7,827 nt of DNA from Actinomycetes bacterium (GCA_023434465.1 JAEYSQ010000146.1:1-7827); one strand, 5' to 3'. Positions 1 to 6,420 are shown, numbered from the stretch's first letter. The notes: generated by a model from the letters alone, not told the origin. Made by a program: numbers and translations.

Positions 1-59
1 CCGGCAACCTCCTCGAATCCAGCCTCACCGAAGACCCCAACGCCCCCTACAACTTCTAA
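1..59 (+). CDS. C-terminal end of an unidentified protein (partial)
   Basis: Reading from base 3, 18 sense codons run to a TAA stop at 57-59, giving a C-terminus GNLLESSLTEDPNAPYNF. The codons are GC-rich at third positions, as in the neighbouring genes, and two hairpins follow within 90 nt, as expected at a gene end. The fragment is too short to assign a family. It would converge with the SpoIID-like gene, whose stop lies at 150. It could be a chance open frame; the clean stop followed by hairpins makes a real gene end more likely. Confidence 0.45.
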   Translation, partial: GNLLESSLTEDPNAPYNF

Positions 60-74
60 TTTAACTGCAAGTCG

Positions 75-92
75 GGCGGGGTCCGACCCGCC
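75..92 (+). terminator. Short GC hairpin after the partial gene
   Basis: GGCGGG (75-80) and CCCGCC (87-92) form a perfect 6-bp stem around a 6-nt loop, beginning 15 nt after the TAA at 57-59. No T-tract follows, so a classical Rho-independent terminator is not supported. GC-rich hairpins without a U-run are common at actinobacterial gene ends, so a terminator or 3'-end stabiliser for the gene ending at 59 is plausible. Confidence 0.3.
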
Positions 93-105
93 GTCCCAGG
101 TAAAT

Positions 106-147
106 CCGCCCCTCCCATTCGAATCAAAGAATGGTTGGGAGGGGCTC
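106..147 (+). repeat. 42-nt structured repeat, copy 1
   Basis: This element matches the reverse complement of 6442-6483 at 37 of 42 positions. It folds as an outer 10-bp stem (GCCCCTCCCA 108-117 with TGGGAGGGGC 136-145), a 5-nt bulge (118-122), an inner 4-bp stem (ATCA 123-126 with TGGT 132-135, including one G-U pair on this strand) and a 5-nt loop (127-131). It begins 46 nt after the stop of the + strand gene ending at 59 and finishes 2 nt before the stop of the SpoIID-like gene, so it lies between two convergent genes. A terminator or dispersed REP-like 3'-UTR element is the likely role. Confidence 0.65.
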
Positions 148-149
148 AG

Positions 150-1283
150 TCATCTCCGCACCGAAATCCCGACGATCAGGCGATCCGGAAGGCCGAGCGC
201 GTACTGGAATGAATCACCGCGGATCCTGGTCGTCCCCCGGGTGCCGGTCAGCCTGGCCCACATCACCCGGCCCGAAACTCCCTGCCGGGTGACCTGGATC
301 CCCCGCAGCCGCCCGGAGACGTAGTTGCCGAGCAGCGAGTTCATGCGCGCATGGGAGTAGCGGTAAGTCCAGCGGTAGTACGGCGACACCTTGTCCCAGG
401 GGTCGGGGACCCCGCGCAGGTAGGGAACCGGTTCGCCGAACCACACGTTCTCGACGTTCTCTGTGTGCCCGCCGGAGGAGGCGGAAAAGAGAGCCATCGC
501 GACTTGCCCTCGGTAGAAGAGGGCCTGGCTTGCGGTTTTCGCGCAAGCCCGGTTGGTGCGGGAGAACTCGGATGAGATCGGCTTATAGACCTGGCTGCGA
601 GTGTCCGGATAGACATCGAAGCCACCCTTGGAGCCTTTCGCTTCAAGCCCGATCGAACGGGCCGCCAGGGCAAAGGCCTTGAGTGTCTCGAGCGGCCATG
701 AGGGGATCAGTTCCCCGGCCAGTACACCCCGGCAGTAGAGGTTGAGCGGCACGTTGTTGATCACGTAGAGCGAACCGCCGCCGCGCTTGATCTCGACTCC
801 GCCGCGGTAGTGGCCGAGACCTTTGAAGACAACCGACTTGTTGGCTTCGGTCCGGAGAACCCTTCCGCATTTCTTGAGTGGTTTGCCGCCCCCGCCGCGC
901 AGGAAGATCCCGTTTCGACCGATTCCGGCACTGTAGGTGAGCCGGGGCAGCAGTTTGCGCCCGCAGGCCCAGCGGGCGCCGCTGAAGCGGGGTGCGGAGC
1001 TGACGTTGAGCAGGACCTTGATGTTGCGCTTCGCCTTGACCTTGCGGATCCTGATTCCGCGGTAATAGTGGCGGAGGATCCGGCCGTATTTGTAGCCGTC
1101 GAGGCCCATGCCGTAGGCGCCGTAGGCACTCATTCCGATCCCGTGGCCGAAGCCGCCGCCGCGCAGGGTCCAGGTCGCCGCATCTGCCTTGACCGGGGAA
1201 GCGGCCGGCAGCAGGAAAGCGGCGACGATCAGGAGCGGAAGCAACAGCCGGAGTTTTGACGAAACGTCCAGGGGGGAGGTCAT
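150..1283 (-). CDS. Secreted SpoIID/LytB-domain protein
   Basis: This 377-residue protein carries a hydrophobic signal segment at about residues 10-32 (LRLLLPLLIVAAFLLPA), so it is exported. The SpoIID core is clear: CRGVLAGELIPSWPLE at 184-199 contains Glu191, aligned with the glutamate that SpoIID needs to cleave peptidoglycan, followed by KAFALAARS, DTRSQVYKP (227-235) and SASSGGHTENVENVWFGE (267-284). A GFGHGIGMSAYGAYG motif sits N-terminal at 44-58, whereas in Bacillus SpoIID the equivalent GHGVGMSQYGA is near the C-terminus. Family knowledge suggests a peptidoglycan lytic transglycosylase or amidase enhancer at the cell wall; sporulation is not implied. An upstream ATG at 1328 would add 15 residues. 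I prefer 1283 because it puts the signal peptide near the N-terminus and a GATAAT box overlaps the upstream ATG, although its ribosome site is weak. It is divergent from the aldehyde dehydrogenase gene. Confidence 0.9.
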   Translation of the reverse strand: MTSPLDVSSKLRLLLPLLIVAAFLLPAASPVKADAATWTLRGGGFGHGIGMSAYGAYGMGLDGYKYGRILRHYYRGIRIRKVKAKRNIKVLLNVSSAPRFSGARWACGRKLLPRLTYSAGIGRNGIFLRGGGGKPLKKCGRVLRTEANKSVVFKGLGHYRGGVEIKRGGGSLYVINNVPLNLYCRGVLAGELIPSWPLETLKAFALAARSIGLEAKGSKGGFDVYPDTRSQVYKPISSEFSRTNRACAKTASQALFYRGQVAMALFSASSGGHTENVENVWFGEPVPYLRGVPDPWDKVSPYYRWTYRYSHARMNSLLGNYVSGRLRGIQVTRQGVSGRVMWARLTGTRGTTRIRGDSFQYALGLPDRLIVGISVRR

Positions 1284-1326
1284 CTCTTGTCTCAACAAGT
1301 CTGGTGGGAAAAGGTCGCGGCGTGCC

Positions 1327-1332
1327 ATTATC
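1327..1332 (-). promoter_or_regulatory. Possible -10 box for the SpoIID-like gene
   Basis: The - strand reads GATAAT here, one mismatch from the TATAAT consensus and conspicuous in GC-rich DNA. It lies 43 nt before the preferred ATG at 1283 and overlaps the alternative ATG at 1328. If used, transcription would begin downstream of that alternative ATG, which favours the shorter protein. I see no good -35 hexamer at the usual distance, so this is weak. Confidence 0.25.
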
Positions 1333-1382
1333 TTGGAAAGGAGTCTTGACCCGGGGCCGGACCAGCCCCAGAAGCCACATCC

Positions 1383-1390
1383 GAGGAGAA
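1383..1390 (+). promoter_or_regulatory. Ribosome binding site that fixes a TTG start
   Basis: GAGGAGAA ends 6 nt before a TTG at 1397-1399 that is in frame with the aldehyde dehydrogenase. No ATG or GTG near the expected N-terminus has a comparable site. The upstream ATG at 1256 would add 47 residues of non-family sequence and overlap the divergent SpoIID-like gene. Confidence 0.65.
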
Positions 1391-1396
1391 GTCGAG

Positions 1397-2821
1397 TTGG
1401 ACCACAAGTTGCTTTTGGCAGGTAAATGGGTCGAAACCGGTGACTGGGACGAGGTGTTGAGCCCCTGGGACGAGAGTCCGGTCGCCAGGGTCGCCCAGGG
1501 TGACGAATCGACGGTCGATGAGGCGGTGAAGGCTGCCCACAAGGTTTTCAGCGAGGCTCCGATCCCCCAGTACGAGCGGGCCGAGATTCTCGACCGGGCC
1601 GCCCATCTGATCCGCGAACGCCAGGAGGATCTGGCCCGGACGATCTCGGACGAAGCCGGAAAGCCGATCAAGACCGCCCGGGTCGAGGCCTCCCGCGCCG
1701 CCGACACGATGACTTTCTCTGCGGTCGAGGCCCGCAAGCTGACCGGCGGCACCGTGCCGATGGAGGCATCCTCGGCCGGGGTCGGCAAGCTCGGGGTGAT
1801 GCTGCGCATGCCGCTCGGCGTGGTTGGAGCGATCAGCCCCTTCAACTTTCCGCTCAACCTGGTTTGTCACAAGCTCGGCCCGGCGCTCGCGGCCGGCAAC
1901 GCGGTCGTCCTCAAGCCGGCCGGCCAGACTCCGGTTTCTTCGCTCAAACTGGCCCAGATCCTGATCGACGCCGGACTGCCCGACGGCTGGCTCAGCGTCG
2001 TGCCGGGCGGCGGCTCGAAGGTCGGCAACGCGATCGTCGAGCACGAGCACACCGCCGCGATCTCGTTCACCGGCTCGGCCCCGGTCGGCTGGGGGATCCG
2101 CTCGAAAGTGCCGCACAAGAAGGTGGGACTGGAACTCGGCTCGAACGCTCCCCTGATCGTCAATGAGGACGGTGACTGGGAGACAGCCGCCGACAAGGCT
2201 CAGATCCACGCCTTCTCCCACGCCGGCCAGAGCTGCATCTCGATCCAGCGCATCCTGGTTCACGAAGCGGTCGCCGATCAGTTCATCGAGCGACTGGTTT
2301 CGAACGTCGAGAAGCTGAAGGTCGGCAACCCGGCCGAGGACGATGTCGACGTGGGTCCGCTGATCACCCGTGGTGACCGGGACCGAGTCAAGGAATGGAT
2401 CGACGAGGCGGTCGCTGGCGGCGCGAAGCTGCTGACCGGTGGCGAGCTGGTCGACGAGGACCGTTGCCTGGCCCCGACCCTGCTCGAGGGCCCTTCGCGG
2501 GAAGCGAAGGTGTGGTGCGAAGAGATCTTCGGACCGGTCGCTACGGTCGACCGGTTCAGCGACTTCGAAGACGCTCTGGCGCAGGCCAACGACTCGAAGT
2601 TCGGCCTGCAGGCAGGCGTGTTCACCCGTGACATGGGCCGCGGACTGAAGGCGGCCGAGACGCTCGAGTTCGGCGGCGTGCTGATCAACGAAGTACCGAC
2701 CTTCCGGGCCGACCAGCAGCCTTACGGCGGAATCAAGGACTCCGGCAACACCCGCGAGGGTCCCGCTTTCTCGATCACCGAGTTCACCGAGGAGCGCTTC
2801 ATCACCCTCCAGGGCGGCTGA
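1397..2821 (+). CDS. NAD(P)-dependent aldehyde dehydrogenase
   Basis: The 474-residue protein has the usual length for the ALDH superfamily and all its landmarks. SPFNFP holds Asn150 of the oxyanion site, LKPAGQTP holds cofactor-binding Lys173, FTGS (224-227) lies in the Rossmann fold, LELGS holds general base Glu246, AGQSC holds nucleophile Cys280, and EEIFGPV (375-381) holds the glutamate that binds the nicotinamide ribose. The enzyme oxidises an aldehyde to an acid with NAD(P)+ in the cytoplasm. LELGSN instead of the commoner LELGGK, with the short GKW N-terminus, resembles the lactaldehyde/ALDH21-like subgroup, but the substrate cannot be read from sequence. I chose the TTG start because GAGGAGAA lies 6 nt upstream and the protein then begins at the family position (M-DHKLLLAGKW). 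It is divergent from the SpoIID-like gene (113 nt) and convergent with the methyltransferase (2 nt). No operon partner reveals its pathway. Confidence 0.94.
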   Translation: MDHKLLLAGKWVETGDWDEVLSPWDESPVARVAQGDESTVDEAVKAAHKVFSEAPIPQYERAEILDRAAHLIRERQEDLARTISDEAGKPIKTARVEASRAADTMTFSAVEARKLTGGTVPMEASSAGVGKLGVMLRMPLGVVGAISPFNFPLNLVCHKLGPALAAGNAVVLKPAGQTPVSSLKLAQILIDAGLPDGWLSVVPGGGSKVGNAIVEHEHTAAISFTGSAPVGWGIRSKVPHKKVGLELGSNAPLIVNEDGDWETAADKAQIHAFSHAGQSCISIQRILVHEAVADQFIERLVSNVEKLKVGNPAEDDVDVGPLITRGDRDRVKEWIDEAVAGGAKLLTGGELVDEDRCLAPTLLEGPSREAKVWCEEIFGPVATVDRFSDFEDALAQANDSKFGLQAGVFTRDMGRGLKAAETLEFGGVLINEVPTFRADQQPYGGIKDSGNTREGPAFSITEFTEERFITLQGG

Positions 2822-2823
2822 GT

Positions 2824-3681
2824 TCAGGGAGAGTCGGCTTCGATCATCCAGCAGGCGGCGTTGAAGCGGACCTGACCGGCATCGGCGTAGGGATCGAAGG
2901 CGCGGCGGACGGTTTCGACGAGTTCCCCGGGGATCTGGTCCGCGGGGAGCCCGTCGAGGTGCCGGGCGAGCGGCCCGAGGCCTGAGAAATACCGGACCAG
3001 TTCGGTTTCGGGGACGGAGCAGGCCACGTCGACCGGGCGAAGCGTGACCGCTTCCCAGCCCGCCTCCTGAAGGATCCCGGTAGTGGTCCGTTCGTCGGCA
3101 AGGCCGAACTGGCCGGGTGCCTCGTCGGACCGGCGGGGCTCGAAACCGGGCAGGAATGGAGCGGCTGCATTCTCGGCCACGGTCATGAACGGATTCTCGG
3201 TGTGGCTGCGCCAGCTGAGCGCTCGCAGGCGACCGCCCGCGCAGGCTTTCCGAAGGTTCCTGAATCCGGCAACCGGATCTCCGAAGAACATCAGCCCCCA
3301 CCGGGAAACCACCTGGTCGAAGGCACCCTCGCCGAAGTCGTGGGTCTGGGCGTCCGCGAGCACGAACTCGACCTCGACCCCGGCCTTCTCGGCTCGCTCC
3401 CTCGCGGCTTCGAGCATCGGACTTGAAACGTCGATGCCGGTGCATCGGGCCTCCGCTCCGAGCCGCCGCGCGATCGCGACGGTGGTGGCGCCGGTTCCGC
3501 ACCCGACGTCGAGGACACGTTTGCCTTGTCCACGCATGACCTCATCGGTCAACAGTCGTTCGACCGGCGCGTAGACGCTGTCGGTGAGATCCTGGATCCC
3601 GACCCAGGCTTTCCCGGCACTGGTGCTCCATTCGGGTTCCGCCGAATCCAGCTTCTCTGGTTCCTCTTTCATATCGGCCAT
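2824..3681 (-). CDS. Class I SAM-dependent methyltransferase
   Basis: This 285-residue cytoplasmic protein has a Rossmann-type SAM-binding fold. Motif I is VLDVGCGTGATT (56-67), the acidic residue that binds the ribose is Asp84 in GIDVSSPMLEAAR, and the adenine-contacting region is VLADAQ (107-112). VSRWGLMFFGDPVAGFRNLR (125-144) and ENPFMTV are typical of the broad UbiE/COG2226-like group that methylates small molecules. The substrate is not identifiable. The ATG at 3681 (MADMKEEP) follows a purine-rich AGAGGGAGA. The ATG at 3672 would shorten it by 3 residues and gives a more normal spacing, so either may be used. An in-frame extension upstream to 4029 runs into the divergent phosphoesterase gene and is spurious. 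The gene converges on the aldehyde dehydrogenase with 2 nt between stop codons and diverges from the phosphoesterase across 199 nt. Confidence 0.88.
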   Translation of the reverse strand: MADMKEEPEKLDSAEPEWSTSAGKAWVGIQDLTDSVYAPVERLLTDEVMRGQGKRVLDVGCGTGATTVAIARRLGAEARCTGIDVSSPMLEAARERAEKAGVEVEFVLADAQTHDFGEGAFDQVVSRWGLMFFGDPVAGFRNLRKACAGGRLRALSWRSHTENPFMTVAENAAAPFLPGFEPRRSDEAPGQFGLADERTTTGILQEAGWEAVTLRPVDVACSVPETELVRYFSGLGPLARHLDGLPADQIPGELVETVRRAFDPYADAGQVRFNAACWMIEADSP

Positions 3682-3869
3682 TCTCCCTCTTCTGCGCCCG
3701 ACATCGGCGGGGCGAGGTTCTTCGCTGGCGCCGGCGAAAAGACGAACCGCAACAAGGCGAGGTCTGGCTGGTTCTTTGCATGACGATGCCTTAAGCTCAG
3801 ATCCGTCCAGGTCCGGGGAGACGGACGTACTTTCACCACAAGCAGTGCCGGTTTCAGACAGCCGGCCAC

Positions 3870-3875
3870 AAGGAG
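3870..3875 (+). promoter_or_regulatory. Ribosome binding site of the metallophosphoesterase
   Basis: AAGGAG lies 5 nt before the ATG at 3881 and identifies that codon as the start. The frame stays open upstream to an ATG at 3584, but that stretch overlaps the divergent methyltransferase gene, lacks a signal peptide at its own start and has no family sequence. Confidence 0.75.
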
Positions 3876-3880
3876 AATTG

Positions 3881-6145
3881 ATGAACCGGTTCAGGACCAA
3901 AGTCGCTGCCGCACTGATTGCGATCGGCGTGCTCACTACCGTCGCGATCGCCCAGGCAGCACCTGGAGACACGCTCGGCGTTTCCACCCTGAACCAGCGG
4001 ATAGTTCCCGATTCCTCGTCCGGCTTCAATTTCCTGACCGCCGGTCCCGGCGAGGGCTACACGGTCCGGGACGGTTCCGAGAGCGGTACCGCGATCGGCG
4101 CCGCCGTCAGCGGCCGCGAGAAGCGCCGCACCTCGATCTCTTACTTCGGCCAGCTCACGGACTTCCAGCTCGCCGACGAGGAAAGCCCGCTCCGGGTTGA
4201 GTTCCTCGATCCCCAGGGCGGCGCCTTCACTGCCTCCTGGCGGTCAAACGAGGCTCTCAATCCCCAGGAACAGGACGCGATGATCCGTCAGTTCAACTCG
4301 TTCTCCGCCAAGCCGCCGAACCGGGCCCGTGGTGGCGTCAAGCCGAAGATGGACTTCGTGGTCAACACCGGCGACATCTCCGACAACAACCATTACAACG
4401 AAGCTCTCTGGAACCTTCAGTTGATTGAAGGCAAGACGGTCAACCCGGGCAGCGGGGTCGATCCGGCCAGCTCGATCGGCAAGCATCCGCTCTGCCCGGC
4501 CGGCATGAACGTACGTGACGCCGACGACCCGACCAGGTACACCGGGGTCCAGGACCGCGACGAGTGGCCCGCCCCGACCATGGGCTACTTCTGGGATCCG
4601 GACGAGCCGAACCCGACTCCGGTACCGGCCAACCCGGACTTCAACAACCCGTTCGCCGACTGGCCTTCCTACCCGGGACTTATGGACCGGGCCCAGCGCC
4701 CCTTCAAGGCGGCCGGCCTCCGGGTGCCCGCCTACCAGGTGCTCGGCAACCACGACTCACTGGTCCAGGGCAACGCCTGGGGCACCAACGTCTTCAACCA
4801 GATCGCCACCGGCTGCCTCAAGCCGATCAACGACGATTCCGCAAACAGCGGCCGCTCCACCAGCCCGCTGCTGAGTTTCGTGCTCAACCCGACTTTCACG
4901 GCCCAGGACTTCCTGGACATCAGGAGCGATGAGCCCAACTACTTCATGGAGGTTCCGCCGGACCCGAACCGGCGTCTGATCTCCAAGAAGGAGCACATGA
5001 ACCTTTACCGCAGCTCCGGCAAGGACAACGGTCACGGATTCGGATGGGTCCCCAAGGCCGAACGCAAGGCCTCGAACGGCTACGCCTCGTACTACTCGTT
5101 CAGCCCGCGGGCCGGGGTCCGCTACGTCTCGATCGATACCACTTCGGAGGGTGGCACCGTGCTGGTCTCCGACAAGGGCAACCTCGATTACCCGCAGTTC
5201 AAGTGGCTGGAAGCGACGGTCAAGAAGGCGACCGCCAACAACGAACTGGTCGTGATCTTCTCCCACCATGCCCCCGCCAGCATGACCGCCAACGTGCCCG
5301 ACGAGGCAGCGGCCGGGTGTTCGACCGTCGATCCGGCCGAAGTGCCGGGCTGCGACGGTGATCCGCGTGACTCGACACCGATCCAGCTCGGTAGCGACAC
5401 CGCGAACATGCTGCTCAAATACCCGAACGTGATCGCCTGGGTTGCCGGTCACAGTCACGAGAACAAGGTGACCCCGTTCGCCGCGCCGGACGGCAAGAAC
5501 GGCTTCTGGAGCATTCGCACCGCCGCCCTCGTCGACTGGCCGAAGCAGAACCGCCTGCTCGAGATCTTCGACAATCGGGACGGCAACCTGTCGATCTTCG
5601 GCACCGTGATCGACCAGGCCGCAATGGTCGACGCGCCGGCAGCTGGCACCAACGCCGCCAACCTCAGCACCGACGAGCTGGCTTCGCTCTCGCGGACGAT
5701 CGGTTACAACGACAACCAGAACGGCGCCGAGGCCTGCGGGTCGATCAAGTGCGGCGAGGGTGAGGCCGGTGACCGCAACGTGGAGCTCCTGATCAAGGAC
5801 CCGCGCAAGAAGAAAGCGAATGTCAACCAGGTGACTGTCCGGCCGAAGAAGCGCAAGCTGCGGGCCGGCAAGAAGTTCAAGCTGACCGTGAAGGTGAGCA
5901 ACTTCATCACCGCGACCGCTGCCGCCCGGAACGTCAAGGTGATCGTCAAGTCCTCGAACAAGCGGGTCAAGGTCCGCCGGAAGATCAACATCAAGAAGAT
6001 CCAGCCGGGCCGGACCGCGAAGGTCACGATCCCCGTCCGGGCGCTCGGCAAGGCGCGCGGCAAGGCCCGGATCACGGTCAAGGCAGCCGGCAAGAAGCGC
6101 ACGACCTGGGTCCGCGTGATCGCCAAAAAGAGAAAGCGCCGCTGA
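3881..6145 (+). CDS. Secreted calcineurin-like metallophosphoesterase
   Basis: A 754-residue exported protein. Residues 1-27 form a Sec-type signal peptide (MNRFRTKVAA start, probable cleavage after AQA), with no lipobox and no twin arginine. Metallophosphoesterase motifs appear in order: LTDFQ (92-96), NTGDISDNNH (162-171), LGNHDS (288-293), FSHHAP (460-465) and AGHSHENK (522-529). These would bind two metal ions and hydrolyse a phosphoester outside the membrane; the substrate is unknown. The first motif is D-x-Q, not the usual D-x-H, and long inserts separate the motifs (about 70 and 125 residues between the first three). Both features suggest the actinobacterial PPA1498-like family (TIGR03767), from memory. 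Residues 641-754 form a beta-rich, Ig/CARDB-like tail with 43 Lys/Arg and no Asp/Glu, perhaps binding anionic wall polymers. Six cysteines in the exported region could form disulfides. The start is set by AAGGAG 5 nt upstream. It is monocistronic by context. Confidence 0.9.
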   Translation: MNRFRTKVAAALIAIGVLTTVAIAQAAPGDTLGVSTLNQRIVPDSSSGFNFLTAGPGEGYTVRDGSESGTAIGAAVSGREKRRTSISYFGQLTDFQLADEESPLRVEFLDPQGGAFTASWRSNEALNPQEQDAMIRQFNSFSAKPPNRARGGVKPKMDFVVNTGDISDNNHYNEALWNLQLIEGKTVNPGSGVDPASSIGKHPLCPAGMNVRDADDPTRYTGVQDRDEWPAPTMGYFWDPDEPNPTPVPANPDFNNPFADWPSYPGLMDRAQRPFKAAGLRVPAYQVLGNHDSLVQGNAWGTNVFNQIATGCLKPINDDSANSGRSTSPLLSFVLNPTFTAQDFLDIRSDEPNYFMEVPPDPNRRLISKKEHMNLYRSSGKDNGHGFGWVPKAERKASNGYASYYSFSPRAGVRYVSIDTTSEGGTVLVSDKGNLDYPQFKWLEATVKKATANNELVVIFSHHAPASMTANVPDEAAAGCSTVDPAEVPGCDGDPRDSTPIQLGSDTANMLLKYPNVIAWVAGHSHENKVTPFAAPDGKNGFWSIRTAALVDWPKQNRLLEIFDNRDGNLSIFGTVIDQAAMVDAPAAGTNAANLSTDELASLSRTIGYNDNQNGAEACGSIKCGEGEAGDRNVELLIKDPRKKKANVNQVTVRPKKRKLRAGKKFKLTVKVSNFITATAAARNVKVIVKSSNKRVKVRRKINIKKIQPGRTAKVTIPVRALGKARGKARITVKAAGKKRTTWVRVIAKKRKRR

Positions 6146-6159
6146 CGCAGTGACGTGAC

Positions 6160-6186
6160 GCCGTGGGGTCGGGTGGGCGTTCCTGG
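6160..6186. repeat. 27-nt arm of a long inverted repeat
   Basis: This arm, starting 14 nt after the phosphoesterase stop, is the exact reverse complement of 6332-6358 over 27 nt. It also pairs with 6237-6262 over 26 bp with one bulged G. The nearer pairing continues past a 9-nt bulge (6187-6195) into an imperfect inner stem of AACAC (6196-6200) with GTGTT (6232-6236). The RNA would be a large hairpin of about 103 nt, consistent with a terminator or 3'-end stabiliser without a U-tract. Confidence 0.75.
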
Positions 6187-6209
6187 GACGCGGCAAACAC
6201 CTCGGTCGG

Positions 6210-6266
6210 CATTCAGCCTCCCTCCGCCTGAGTGTTCCAGGAACGCCCACCGACCCCACGGCTACC
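6210..6266. repeat. 57-nt direct repeat, unit 1
   Basis: The unit begins CATTCAGCCTCCCTCCGCC and ends CCCCACGGCTACC. It matches unit 2 (6306-6362) except for one extra T (GTGTTCC against GTGTCC) and one missing C (CCACCGACC against CCACCCGACC). Its 3' half (6237-6262) is the near arm of the inverted repeat with 6160-6186. Confidence 0.8.
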
Positions 6267-6305
6267 CCCAACCGTCGCGTCCATGAACGCCGGACATTCC
6301 GGCTT

Positions 6306-6362
6306 CATTCAGCCTCCCTCCGCCTGAGTGTCCAGGAACGCCCACCCGACCCCACGGCTACC
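6306..6362. repeat. 57-nt direct repeat, unit 2
   Basis: This is the second unit, 96 nt downstream of unit 1 start to start. Its 3' half (6332-6358) pairs perfectly with 6160-6186. Its own upstream flank offers a different inner stem, GGACA (6292-6296) with TGTCC (6329-6333), so each unit can form a local hairpin despite the indel between them. Duplication of a hairpin element that lost its 5' outer arm would explain this. Confidence 0.8.
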
Positions 6363-6375
6363 TCAGCCCGGCCGC

Positions 6376-6420
6376 GGTGACGCAGGTTATGAACCCAATG
6401 GGGTCAAGACCTGCGTCACC
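6376..6420. terminator. 12-bp nested hairpin
   Basis: GGTGACGCAGGT (6376-6387) is the exact reverse complement of ACCTGCGTCACC (6409-6420). The 21-nt interior can form a second small stem, ACCC (6393-6396) with GGGT (6401-6404), around an AATG tetraloop. There is no T-tract on either strand. The position between two convergent stops suits a bidirectional terminator, though a protein-binding palindrome cannot be excluded. Confidence 0.45.

Noticed and set aside
643..1857. - strand frame of 404 residues overlapping the SpoIID-like gene and the start of the aldehyde dehydrogenase
   Set aside because: It is out of frame with the SpoIID motifs and antisense to the dehydrogenase; its composition is low-complexity Arg/Pro/Ser.
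1328..3502. Long - strand open frame (724 residues) opposite the aldehyde dehydrogenase and methyltransferase
   Set aside because: It is an antisense frame kept open by high GC. It is Arg/Gly-rich, has no recognisable motif and overlaps two well-supported genes.
3802..3825. 6-bp inverted repeat TCCGTC/GACGGA upstream of the phosphoesterase as a possible operator
   Set aside because: The arms are short and the 12-nt spacer is asymmetric. Such matches are expected by chance in GC-rich DNA, and no promoter boxes could be placed beside it.
3584..3880. 99-residue N-terminal extension of the metallophosphoesterase
   Set aside because: It overlaps the divergent methyltransferase gene, while AAGGAG and a signal peptide mark the ATG at 3881.
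4757..6271. Long - strand open frame (504 residues) opposite the metallophosphoesterase
   Set aside because: It mirrors the codon pattern of the phosphoesterase, has no motif and starts inside the repeat cluster.
6210..6362. CRISPR-like array
   Set aside because: There are only two units, they differ by indels, the spacing does not resemble repeat-spacer organisation, and no cas gene is nearby.
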